Shown: in pieces, positions 5,500 through 11,636 of the stretch
Position numbering within the stretch: position 1 is the first letter of the stretch
How the letters are laid out: the number at the start of each line of letters is the position of its first letter
NCBI GenBank assembly: GCA_003529705.1
Contig: DPVA01000058.1
Span: 1 to 11,636 of the forward strand
From: Gammaproteobacteria bacterium
GTDB taxonomy: Bacteria > Pseudomonadota > Gammaproteobacteria > Arenicellales > UBA868
Direction of reading: 5' to 3'
Length of the DNA: 11,636 nucleotides
The notes under the pieces: generated by a model
Told to the model about the DNA's origin: nothing
What the model saw: the letters and a program-made list of their open reading frames with translations, nothing else
Databases searched by the model: none
Translations under genes and position numbers: made by a program

Positions 5500-5560
5500 T
5501 ACTCGGGTACCAAGGCAGTGCTACATTACCCTCCTGCACGTTACAAAATATTGCTCTGGT

Positions 5561-6151
5561 ATGCTTCACCCCGTTACGCCTGAGATCTCAAATCTTGAAC
5601 AGATCGCAAAAGATCAGTGGCATTCTTTGGCTGCGGCCTCAAATGATCGCCACCACGCTTGGCATACACCGACACTTGCTAACGTGGGTGAGGGCATTGC
5701 GCAATTGCGCACGGTGGTACTGCGCTCTGCAGACCCTGCGACGAGGATCCTTAGCTGTCACACCGACAGCCGTTCTCCCAAGGTAATTCAGCTTGCCGAG
5801 GATTCGAAGTTTTCCTGGCACTTTTATGATCGAGACGCCAAGATTCAACTGCGTGCTTACGGCAATGCCTGGACACATCAGGGAGATGCACTCGCGAGAC
5901 AACGCTGGCAAGACGGCGCTTGGCGCAGTGCCCAGTGTTACCGCACACCGCTTGCACCGGGTCAGTCCTGCATGGAAGCAGACCTGGATATCAATGCCCC
6001 GGTGGACCCTGTGACGGGCGAGGAACACTTCGTGGTGCTGGCCTGCGAAATCGACCAGTTTGACTGGCTATTCTTAAGGGTTGAAGGTCATCGACGTGCC
6101 CGCTTTTTGTGGGAAGCAGGCCGGTGGCAAGGCGACTGGATCGCTCCTTAG
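5561..6151 (+). CDS. Alr4036-type pyridoxamine 5'-phosphate oxidase family FMN-binding protein
   Basis: A 196-residue cytoplasmic flavoprotein of the split-barrel PNPOx fold. The family layout is visible: an N-terminal helix (LEQIAKDQWHSLAAA), the first strand ending RTVVLR (50-55), the FMN phosphate region HTDSRSPKV (67-75), the strand FYDRDAKIQLRAYGNA (88-103) equivalent to '..qvR..G.a', and the C-terminal FDWLFLRVEGHRRARFLW (167-184) followed by W..GDWIAP. This matches the subgroup named after cyanobacterial Alr4036 rather than true PdxH; the PLP-binding C-terminal dimerisation segment of PdxH is not evident. The reaction is unknown. The ATG at 5561 fits family length; an open frame runs back to 5429 but its extra 44 residues look non-coding. 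No clear Shine-Dalgarno is seen. It is divergent from DUF2256 and converges on the racemase gene. Confidence 0.85.
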   Translation: MLHPVTPEISNLEQIAKDQWHSLAAASNDRHHAWHTPTLANVGEGIAQLRTVVLRSADPATRILSCHTDSRSPKVIQLAEDSKFSWHFYDRDAKIQLRAYGNAWTHQGDALARQRWQDGAWRSAQCYRTPLAPGQSCMEADLDINAPVDPVTGEEHFVVLACEIDQFDWLFLRVEGHRRARFLWEAGRWQGDWIAP

Positions 6152-6230
6152 GCCTTCCTGAATCTTGCCACCGAAACGCGTCGGCACATGGCTCGGCCAC
6201 TAGGGAAATTCGGGATACAGTAAAGAGAGG

Positions 6231-7004
6231 TTATCCAGACACGGTTGATATTGAGCGGGGGTCGTCGGTGATGCCGCTGAAGCGGCGTGGCAGCAGTCCG
6301 GACTGAAACCAGCTGACAAAAGTGATAATGCTGAATATCGGCAGGCCGAGGTGCTGACGAAGGTCCGCGGCGTGGGGCCCCATGTTGGTACACTCCAGCA
6401 CAATAGCGCCAACTTGTGGGTGCTCTCGAACCAGTGCCACCCCCGCGTCGAGCAGATCCTGACGACAGGCATCGATGTCCATCTCTTGTTCATCCTCAAG
6501 AATCACGCGAGTGAACTCTCTTCCATTCTCAGTACCTACCACGGGGGTATCTTGCGGCGCTCCGGCTGCCAGCAGATGTTCCGCGGTGAGACTCTCACTA
6601 GAAATAGTGATCACCCCCACTTGCTGATTGGGGGGTAGCAATTTTTGTACAAATGGAACCTGCATCAGGGAGGAACTCGCCACAGGGACGTTCACTGCGT
6701 GCGTTAACTTCTCCTGAAACAGTGACAGAAAGCCACAGGTTGTACTCAGGCCATCGGCACCATCCGCGACCAGGGATTTGCCGGCGTCGATAAAGGCATC
6801 AAGCAGGCCTTCGGCCCGGTGGCGAACCACCCGGTCCGGAGAAGCCCCGCGAACAACGCGATACAGCACAGGAAAGGGCCAGGTTACTGCATTGCCGAAA
6901 TCTCCTGGAATCCGCGGGAAAACAGTATCAAGCATCAGCATACCCACGGTTGAGCCGTAAACCGTTTTCCCCCCTTGCACAGAGGTCACTGGATGGTGGT
7001 TCAT
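6231..7004 (-). CDS. Aspartate/glutamate racemase superfamily protein
   Basis: A 257-residue cytoplasmic enzyme of the cofactor-independent Asp/Glu racemase fold, which includes hydantoin racemases, maleate isomerases and arylmalonate decarboxylases. Two half-domains each carry a catalytic cysteine: C90 in GLSTTCGFL and C205 in VLECTNM. Having both cysteines favours a racemase or isomerase over arylmalonate decarboxylase, which keeps only the second. VYGSTVGMLMLDTVFPRIPGD (16-36) is the usual start of the first half, and VGVITISSESLTAEHL (129-144) starts the second. Residues 85-95 match the 'G..T.CGF...' subgroup often seen with organic-acid transporters. The ATG at 7004 has only a weak upstream GGGAT. 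It is divergent from the ThDP enzyme, with 97 bp between them, which suggests shared regulation. The natural substrate is unknown. Confidence 0.86.
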   Translation of the reverse strand: MNHHPVTSVQGGKTVYGSTVGMLMLDTVFPRIPGDFGNAVTWPFPVLYRVVRGASPDRVVRHRAEGLLDAFIDAGKSLVADGADGLSTTCGFLSLFQEKLTHAVNVPVASSSLMQVPFVQKLLPPNQQVGVITISSESLTAEHLLAAGAPQDTPVVGTENGREFTRVILEDEQEMDIDACRQDLLDAGVALVREHPQVGAIVLECTNMGPHAADLRQHLGLPIFSIITFVSWFQSGLLPRRFSGITDDPRSISTVSG

Positions 7005-7060
7005 AACGATTGATCCCGGTATCTGTCTTAGTGGCAGTGGTATCCTGATTTAGAGTGCTA

Positions 7061-7089
7061 GGTTATTCTAACCACCGGATAAGGCCGGT
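7061..7089. promoter_or_regulatory. Two dyads in the divergent racemase / ThDP-enzyme intergenic region
   Basis: GGTTA-TTC-TAACC (7061-7073) is followed at once by ACCGG-N6-CCGGT (7074-7078 and 7085-7089). The second lies 3 nt before the GGAG ribosome binding site of the ThDP gene. They could be an operator for both genes or a short leader hairpin. No clear -35/-10 pair was found. Confidence 0.35.
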
Positions 7090-7101
7090 CATGGAGTCGC
7101 A

Positions 7102-8811
7102 ATGAGTGCACAAACATCCCAACCTGATACTGCGCTGAGCGGTGCCGAGGCAATGGTGCGAATGCTGCAGGCGCATCAGGTCGAATATGTATTTGGCCTG
7201 TGTGGCGACACCACGCTTCCGTTTTATGACGCCTTCCATCGTCTCGATCATGGTATCACTCATATTCTGACCCGCGATGAACGTGCAGCGGCTTACATGG
7301 CCGATGGCTATGCCCGGGTCAGTGGCCGGGTGGGGGTGTGTGAAGCACCAAGCGGCGGCGGTGCTACCTATATCCTGCCGGGTGTGGTTGAAGCCAACGA
7401 GTCTTCGGTCGCGGTGGTTTCAATCACATCGGACGTTTCGGTTGCCTCTCGTGGACATTATCCGCTGACCGAACTCAACCAGGAACGCCTGTTTGCACCA
7501 TTGACACAGTTCAATGCGGTGATCGATCACCCTGATCGTTTGGCGCCGCTGGTGCGTGCGGCCTTCCGGGCTGCCACTACTGGGCGGCCTGGTGCAGCAC
7601 ACCTGGGCTTTCCTATCGACATGCAAAGAGCTGAGATAGCGCCCAAGGATATCTGGGCCCAGCCAGAATTTGGACGCTTTCCCGCATGGCCAGCGGGACC
7701 TGATCCGAGCGCCGTTGAAAAGGCGATGGGGTTGCTGACCGGAGCCAGCCGCCCTTTGGCGATATGCGGTGGCGCTGTGGTCAGTTGTGGTGCTGAAAAG
7801 ACTCTTGCCCAGTGGGCAGAGCGGTTTAACCTTGCGGTCGCGACAACCGTTAGCGGTAAAGGGGCGTTGGCTGATGATCATCCCCTGGCGCTGGGGGTCA
7901 TTGGCAGTAATGGCGGGACGCCGGCTACTCGTGCTGTGGTCGATGCGGCAGATCTCGTGATCTTTATCGGGTGTCGTGCCGGGTCAGTGACCACTGAACG
8001 CTGGCGGTCACCCGCACCGGGTGTCAAAGTAATCCAGATTGACTCCGACCCAATGGTAATTTCGGCGACTTACCCGACCGAGGTCGCCATAGTGTCTGAT
8101 GTGGGTCTCGCGCTGGCGACACTTAACGAGGTTGCACAGGTAGAAGAGTTGCAAGCGGACGGCAATGGTGAACAGATTGTTGCCGATGCCCGAAAGCGTA
8201 AGTTTGCCGAGTTTGAGCTGCTGTCCCAAAGCAACAGTTTCCCGATCCGGCCGGAGCGCGTCGTGGCGGCGCTTAACAGTCTGATGCCGGGGGATGGCAT
8301 CGTCGTGGCGGATCCGGGAACACCGTGCCCGTATTTTTCGGCCTACTACCAGCAGACCCAGCCAGGCCGGCGGGTGTTTAGTAATCGGGCCCACGGCGCC
8401 TTGGGTTATGCGCTGGCTGCCGCCATTGGGGCTCAGTTTGCGGCTCCCGCGCAGAGCGTCATTTGTGCGATGGGTGATGGCAGTTTTGGTATGTCAGTTG
8501 GAGAACTTGAGACCCTGGCGCGTCTCGGGCTGCCGGTGAAGTGTCTGGTCTTTTCCAATAGCAGTTTTGGCTGGATCAAGGCGGGTCAGCGCGCTGGATT
8601 TGGCGAACGCTATTTTTCGGTTGATTTCAGTGCGACGGATCACGCTGCAGTCGCCCGAGCCTATGGCATTCAGAGTTGGACAGCGGACGATCCACAGAAA
8701 CTCTCGACGATACTTGCGCAGGCGCTTGAAGCTCCAGGTCCGGCACTGGTGGATATCATCAGTCAGCCATTGGAACAGGCGGAGGCGCCCGTCAGCGAGT
8801 GGATAGCGTAG
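7102..8811 (+). CDS. Thiamine diphosphate-dependent enzyme, acetolactate synthase / benzoylformate decarboxylase-like
   Basis: A 569-residue cytoplasmic enzyme with the three-domain ThDP layout. The N-terminal PYR domain (about 11-180) holds the cofactor-activating Glu60 in RDERAAAYMADGYAR and the PSGGGATYILPGVVEAN loop (83-99). The central domain (about 200-345) includes LAICGGAVVSCGAE and DLVIFIGCRAGSVTT. The C-terminal PP domain (about 380-555) has HGALGYALAAAIGA (430-443) and the magnesium/diphosphate motif beginning GDGSFG (458-463) and ending at N486 in SNSSFGW. Members decarboxylate or ligate 2-oxo acids, or cleave acyl-CoAs; no subgroup signature identifies this one. There is no small regulatory subunit gene, so biosynthetic acetolactate synthase is unlikely. 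The ATG at 7102 has GGAG 5 nt upstream. The divergent racemase and downstream TTT transporter suggest a catabolic role on an imported organic acid. Confidence 0.88.
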   Translation: MSAQTSQPDTALSGAEAMVRMLQAHQVEYVFGLCGDTTLPFYDAFHRLDHGITHILTRDERAAAYMADGYARVSGRVGVCEAPSGGGATYILPGVVEANESSVAVVSITSDVSVASRGHYPLTELNQERLFAPLTQFNAVIDHPDRLAPLVRAAFRAATTGRPGAAHLGFPIDMQRAEIAPKDIWAQPEFGRFPAWPAGPDPSAVEKAMGLLTGASRPLAICGGAVVSCGAEKTLAQWAERFNLAVATTVSGKGALADDHPLALGVIGSNGGTPATRAVVDAADLVIFIGCRAGSVTTERWRSPAPGVKVIQIDSDPMVISATYPTEVAIVSDVGLALATLNEVAQVEELQADGNGEQIVADARKRKFAEFELLSQSNSFPIRPERVVAALNSLMPGDGIVVADPGTPCPYFSAYYQQTQPGRRVFSNRAHGALGYALAAAIGAQFAAPAQSVICAMGDGSFGMSVGELETLARLGLPVKCLVFSNSSFGWIKAGQRAGFGERYFSVDFSATDHAAVARAYGIQSWTADDPQKLSTILAQALEAPGPALVDIISQPLEQAEAPVSEWIA

Positions 8812-8852
8812 GACTGTTTCTTGGGGAGTCGTGGTGCTGGCAGGACGGCTGG

Positions 8853-8878
8853 ATGGCGCCCTGAACGCCGCATTTTTA
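8853..8878 (+). terminator. Weak candidate terminator after the ThDP-enzyme gene
   Basis: ATGGCG (8853-8858) can pair with CGCC-CAT (8866-8873) with one bulged G, followed by TTTTT (8873-8877). The stem is short, so partial read-through into tctC is possible. Confidence 0.4.
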
Positions 8879-8995
8879 TTCATAAGTCTATAAAAAATAG
8901 ATTAAAACCTGCAATTTCTTGAGACGGTGTCCGTAGAAAAGGCGTGGAAATACATTACATATAGTGTGGACAAAATACCCAAATAATAAGAAATA

Positions 8996-9008
8996 TTGAT
9001 GATATCAA
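8996..9008. repeat. Small dyad TTGAT-GAT-ATCAA
   Basis: Perfect 5-bp arms with a 3-bp centre lie in the AT-rich stretch upstream of tctC. It could be a regulator half-site pair. Arms this short occur by chance. Confidence 0.3.
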
Positions 9009-9023
9009 AGAGAAATGTCTATT

Positions 9024-9038
9024 GGTCTGACCCAGACC
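9024..9038. promoter_or_regulatory. Dyad GGTCTG-ACC-CAGACC upstream of tctC
   Basis: A perfect 6-bp inverted repeat with a 3-nt centre lies about 97 bp before the tctC start. It may be an operator for a dimeric regulator or an RNA hairpin in the leader. Confidence 0.5.
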
Positions 9039-9067
9039 GTTGCGGTAACGTCCGTCCTCACCTCATG

Positions 9068-9084
9068 AGCCGAACGATTCGGCT
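9068..9084 (+). promoter_or_regulatory. Leader hairpin AGCCGAA-CGA-TTCGGCT upstream of tctC
   Basis: A perfect 7-bp stem with a 3-nt loop lies 50 bp before the tctC ATG. No T-run follows, so it is not a simple terminator. It could stabilise the mRNA or take part in leader regulation. Confidence 0.5.
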
Positions 9085-9134
9085 TCGGGGTCGAATTTCA
9101 ACTAATCACCCATAGGGAGAGAGAGGAAACAATA

Positions 9135-10127
9135 ATGCTGAAACGTAAATTCATTTATCCGGCGCTCGCGATGGTAAGTGCCGCGGCTCTTCTGGTGGCG
9201 GGGCCTGTGCAGGCCTGGCAGCCAAAAAAGCCGGTTGAGTTCATCATTATGGCAGGCACCGGCGGCGGCGCAGACCAGATCGCACGTCTGCTGCAGGGAC
9301 TGATCGAAAAGAAAGGGCTGAGTTCGCGCCCGTTCATTCCGATCAACAAGCCCGGTGGTTCAGGCGCTGAAGCCCTGCGATACATGCAGGACAAGGCGGG
9401 TGACAACCACACCGTGATGATGACGCTTAACAGCTTCTACACCACGCCGATCATTCAGCCTGACCTGGGCGTTGATCCGACTAAGTTCACGCCGATCGGC
9501 CTGATGGCGATGGATACCTTCCTGCTCTGGGTTCACACCGACCGCGCTGATATCACTGATCTCGACAGCTACGTTGCTGCTGTTAAAGCCAAAGGTCTTG
9601 ACTGGAAGGTCGGTGGTACCGGTTCCGGTCAGGAAGACAGCGTGCTGACCGCGATGATGGAAGCGCAGTTTGACTATAAGGTCACCTACATTCCGTTCCC
9701 GGGTGGCGGCACTGTTGCCAAGAACCTTATCGGAAAGCAGATCGACTCAACGGTCAACAACCCGTCAGAACAGATGGCTTTCTACCAGGCTGGCAGCTCC
9801 AAGCCGTTGGTACAGTTCACCGGCGAGCGTATGGCTGCTTTCCCGGATGTCCCAACTGCCAGAGAACTGGGAGTAAATATCGAGTACTACATGCAGCGTT
9901 CGGTTAACGGACCTCCAGGAATGGCGCCGGAAGCCGTGGAGTTCTACACCAATCTTTTCCAGGAGCTCTTCGACAGCAAAGAGTGGCAGGACTTCTGTGT
10001 CAGCGACGGCCTGACCTGTGACGAGATGATAAAAAACGATGCACTCGGAACCTTCCATGCCAATCAGTATGTTGCGCACCAGAAGCTGATTAAGCAGGTT
10101 GGCGCCGCTGCCATTACCGGCGAGTAA
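9135..10127 (+). CDS. tctC: Tripartite tricarboxylate transporter substrate-binding protein (TctC/Bug family)
   Basis: A 330-residue periplasmic solute-binding protein that captures an organic acid and delivers it to the TctAB membrane complex. Residues 1-27 are a clear signal peptide (MLKRKF, hydrophobic core, cleavage after VQA before W28). The mature protein shows Bug-family marks: PVEFIIMAGTGGGADQIAR (33-51), which forms the ligand loop after strand 1; INKPGGSGAEALRYM (70-84); VGGTGSGQEDS in the second lobe; and a late FPDVPTARELG segment, the usual 'PdvPT..E.G'. Length is normal. Family ligands range from citrate to aromatic acids and amino acids, and binding-loop residues alone do not fix one. 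The start has an excellent GGGAGAGAGAGGA site. It is first of tctC-tctB-tctA; a hairpin before tctB probably keeps its transcript in excess. Confidence 0.93.
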   Translation: MLKRKFIYPALAMVSAAALLVAGPVQAWQPKKPVEFIIMAGTGGGADQIARLLQGLIEKKGLSSRPFIPINKPGGSGAEALRYMQDKAGDNHTVMMTLNSFYTTPIIQPDLGVDPTKFTPIGLMAMDTFLLWVHTDRADITDLDSYVAAVKAKGLDWKVGGTGSGQEDSVLTAMMEAQFDYKVTYIPFPGGGTVAKNLIGKQIDSTVNNPSEQMAFYQAGSSKPLVQFTGERMAAFPDVPTARELGVNIEYYMQRSVNGPPGMAPEAVEFYTNLFQELFDSKEWQDFCVSDGLTCDEMIKNDALGTFHANQYVAHQKLIKQVGAAAITGE

Positions 10128-10139
10128 TCCGATCTGTAT

Positions 10140-10165
10140 TCCGGGCCGGCTTTCGCTGGCCCGGA
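10140..10165 (+). terminator. Strong intercistronic hairpin between tctC and tctB (no U-tract)
   Basis: An 11-bp stem including one G-U pair (10140-10150 with 10155-10165; outer arms TCCGGGCC / GGCCCGGA) closes a TTTC loop, 13 nt after the tctC stop. It is followed by CATTTCG instead of a T-run. It is more likely an mRNA-stabilising or partial-termination element than a full terminator, a common way to make binding protein exceed the membrane subunits. Confidence 0.7.
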
Positions 10166-10265
10166 CATTTCGTACAATAAAGATACAAGGCACCGCGTTG
10201 AATACCTGTGCGGCGTTCAGCGCGGTCGCTTTCCTGGATAAAAAGATAGGGCAAGGGAGACCTAC

Positions 10266-10793
10266 ATGTCGACACGCACAGCGGAGCTGCTGGCGGGCAT
10301 CGGCCTGCTCGTCTTCTCTTTGGCGCTTATGTGGAGTGTCTACGCTGACGGTCTGAATATTGGTTGGGTCGACGGGCGTGGACCTGGGGCAGGTGTATGG
10401 CCTTTCTGGCTGAGCCTGGGCATGGCGCTGACCTCTGTTTGGACGGTTTTCCGCTGGTTTCGTAGGACCACACCGGAAAGCCGGAACGAAGCTCCCTATA
10501 TCGATACCGACCCGCTTGCTCTCGTAGCGACCTCATTTATCGCGCTGACGGCGATGATTTTCCTTGTCTCGATCGTCGGGACGTACATCGCAATTGCCTT
10601 GTTCCTTGGCTTTTATATGAGAGTCATTGGAAAGCATTCCTGGGGCATGACAATCGTCTCGGTGATTGTTGCGGTAATCTTCATCTACTTCCTCTTTGAG
10701 TGGCAGTTGACGAAATACTTGCCTAAGGGCCTGCCCATCTTCGAAGACGGATTCCTGTGGATTGATAATTTTCGCTGGGAATATCTGATGTAG
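10266..10793 (+). CDS. tctB: Tripartite tricarboxylate transporter small membrane subunit TctB
   Basis: A 175-residue inner-membrane protein, the small and poorly conserved subunit of the TTT transporter. Hydrophobic segments lie near residues 7-26, 42-62, 84-120 (probably two helices) and 127-146. The GRGPGAGVWPFWLSLGM stretch (37-53) is the family hallmark, usually seen as 'G.G..P.' entering helix 2. The late segment YFLFEWQLTKYLPKGL (141-156) matches the typical '.f...l...lP.G' near the C-terminus. The ATG at 10266 has GGGAG with a 6-nt spacer. It sits 138 bp after tctC, beyond the hairpin, and 25 bp before tctA, consistent with a tctC-tctB-tctA operon. Identification rests on pattern plus context and is secure. 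Confidence 0.9.
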   Translation: MSTRTAELLAGIGLLVFSLALMWSVYADGLNIGWVDGRGPGAGVWPFWLSLGMALTSVWTVFRWFRRTTPESRNEAPYIDTDPLALVATSFIALTAMIFLVSIVGTYIAIALFLGFYMRVIGKHSWGMTIVSVIVAVIFIYFLFEWQLTKYLPKGLPIFEDGFLWIDNFRWEYLM

Positions 10794-10818
10794 GCGACGG
10801 TAAGGATAAGAGAAAAAT

Positions 10819-11636
10819 ATGGGGGAGATTTTTAGCCTACTGGGTGCCGGATTGCTGCAGGCCTTTGAGCCTTTGAATCTCGGCATGATCATCGCAGGAT
10901 GCATGGCGGGGCTCTTTATCGGTGCGATGCCGGGCCTGGGTTCCGTAAATGGCGTCGCGATCCTGCTGCCGGTGACATTCCTTGTTCCACCGACCGCTGC
11001 GATCATATTTCTCGCAGCACTTTATTACGGCGCTATGTACGGGGGTGCCATCAGCTCCATCACCCTGGGAATTCCTGGCGCCTCGACAGCGGTGGCCACC
11101 GTCTTCGACGGTCGGCCTATGGCGCAAAAGGGAATGGCGAATCAGGCATTGATGGCCGCGGCCGTTGCGTCGTTCATCGGTGGGACTATTTCGATTGTCC
11201 TGTTTACACTGTTTGCGCCACCACTCGCGGAACTCGCATTGAAGTTCGGACCGCAGGAAGAGTTTGCTTTGATGGTACTCGCTTTTGCGACCTTTATCGG
11301 GTTGGGCGGTGACGATATTCCGAAGACCATATTTTCAATTCTTCTGGGACTCGTGATGGCGGCGGTCGGGTTCGACATTATTTCCGGCCAGCCACGCCTT
11401 ATTTTCTTTGACATGGTCGAGTTCCAGCGCGGTATCGGTTTTCTTGTTCTTGCTATAGGCATTTACGGCATTGGCGAGCTTTTGTGGACTCTTGAAGAGA
11501 CCAGCGGCAAGGTTAAGATAGAAAACGTCAAGACCAACTTCGGCGCGTTCAAGAAGCATCTGGGACAAATTAAGAGCTATCTGCCCACCACCTCGCTGGG
11601 TTCAGTACTAGGGTTTTTTGTGGGTACCCTGCCGGC
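10819..11636 (+). CDS. tctA: Tripartite tricarboxylate transporter large permease TctA (3' end outside window)
   Basis: The first 272 residues of the large permease subunit, usually about 500 residues with 11-12 membrane helices, which moves the carboxylate across the inner membrane with cation symport. Visible motifs: GLFIGAMPGLGSVNGVAILLP (31-51), the conserved G..PG.G loop; YYGAMYGGAISSITLGIPG (69-87), the 'YGg.YGGs..siL...PG' signature; and GLGGDDIPKTIFSILLGL (161-178). GFFVGTLPA at the right edge is the repeat of the PG loop in the second half. The ATG at 10819 follows AGGATAAGAGA and lies 25 bp after tctB. The second signature reads GIPG where many members have NTPG, which may bear on substrate but is not diagnostic. 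Interrupted only by the window edge. Confidence 0.93.
   Translation, partial: MGEIFSLLGAGLLQAFEPLNLGMIIAGCMAGLFIGAMPGLGSVNGVAILLPVTFLVPPTAAIIFLAALYYGAMYGGAISSITLGIPGASTAVATVFDGRPMAQKGMANQALMAAAVASFIGGTISIVLFTLFAPPLAELALKFGPQEEFALMVLAFATFIGLGGDDIPKTIFSILLGLVMAAVGFDIISGQPRLIFFDMVEFQRGIGFLVLAIGIYGIGELLWTLEETSGKVKIENVKTNFGAFKKHLGQIKSYLPTTSLGSVLGFFVGTLP

Larger units (their letters stand above)
8812..9134. other. 323-bp intergenic region: AT-rich upstream part and structured tctC leader
   Basis: No coding frame. A weak hairpin with a T-run lies first (8853-8878). An AT-rich stretch (about 8876-9010) includes TCTAT-N5-ATAGA (8887-8901), TATAGT (8960-8965, a good -10 hexamer with no matching -35), and TTGAT-GAT-ATCAA (8996-9008). 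Two GC-rich dyads follow at 9024-9038 and 9068-9084, and then a GGGAGAGAGAGGA ribosome binding site. The layout suggests an activator-dependent promoter followed by a structured 5' leader. Confidence 0.55.

Noticed and set aside
5429..5560. Upstream extension of the PNPOx-like frame
   Set aside because: The first 44 residues have no family match and cross the intergenic promoter region; the ATG at 5561 gives normal length.
8919..8965. TTGAGA (8919) with TATAGT (8960) as a tctC promoter
   Set aside because: The spacing of about 35 bp is far outside the usable range. TATAGT alone may be a -10 element of an activator-dependent promoter.
10533..11006. 157-residue minus-strand open frame over tctB and tctA
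   Set aside because: Antisense to two genes with clear transporter motifs; composition is typical of a shadow frame.
1..11636. tRNA, rRNA, CRISPR repeats, insertion-sequence ends or attachment sites
   Set aside because: Looked for cloverleaf-like arms, regularly spaced repeats and terminal inverted repeats with transposase frames; none found by eye.

Overview
The window (about 11.6 kb, moderately GC-rich, short intergenic gaps, rho-independent terminators, mostly AUG starts with GGAG-type ribosome binding sites) looks like chromosomal DNA of a free-living Gram-negative proteobacterium. The gene content points to a metabolically versatile aquatic or soil organism: a periplasmic substrate-binding protein of the TctC/Bug family, a tripartite tricarboxylate transporter, a luciferase-like monooxygenase, and DUF2256/DUF3429 proteins. 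A marine gammaproteobacterium is my best guess, by inference only. No rRNA, tRNA, CRISPR array or intact mobile element was seen.

Left part (1-1800): the C-terminal part of an LLM flavin-dependent oxidoreductase runs in from the left edge and converges on the C-terminal part of an AraC-family regulator. The regulator's N-terminal half is missing. In its place lies a small plus-strand frame resembling phage-associated DUF4224 proteins, then an AT-rich gene-free stretch ending in a strong terminator. I read this as a scar of mobile DNA that truncated the regulator.

Middle part (1800-6230): a mosaic of small housekeeping or stress-type units. These are a flavodoxin-like protein, an ABM-fold monooxygenase-like protein on the minus strand, a secreted fasciclin protein with a His-rich N-terminus, a sirtuin overlapping a TrpF-like (phosphoribosylanthranilate isomerase family) gene, a minus-strand DUF2256-DUF3429 pair with an ATGA overlap, and a divergent Alr4036-type PNPOx flavoprotein.

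Right part (6231-11636): a likely organic-acid uptake and catabolism locus. An Asp/Glu racemase-family enzyme (minus) is divergent from a ThDP-dependent enzyme of the acetolactate synthase type (plus). After a 323-bp leader with several dyads comes tctC-tctB-tctA, with tctA cut by the right edge. A strong hairpin without a U-tract sits between tctC and tctB. The presumed logic is that TctC captures a carboxylate, TctAB imports it, and the racemase and ThDP enzyme isomerise and cleave or decarboxylate it. The substrate cannot be read from the sequence.

The items most worth a second look are the sirtuin/TrpF-like overlapping pair, the racemase-ThDP-TTT locus with its structured leader, and the mobile-DNA scar.
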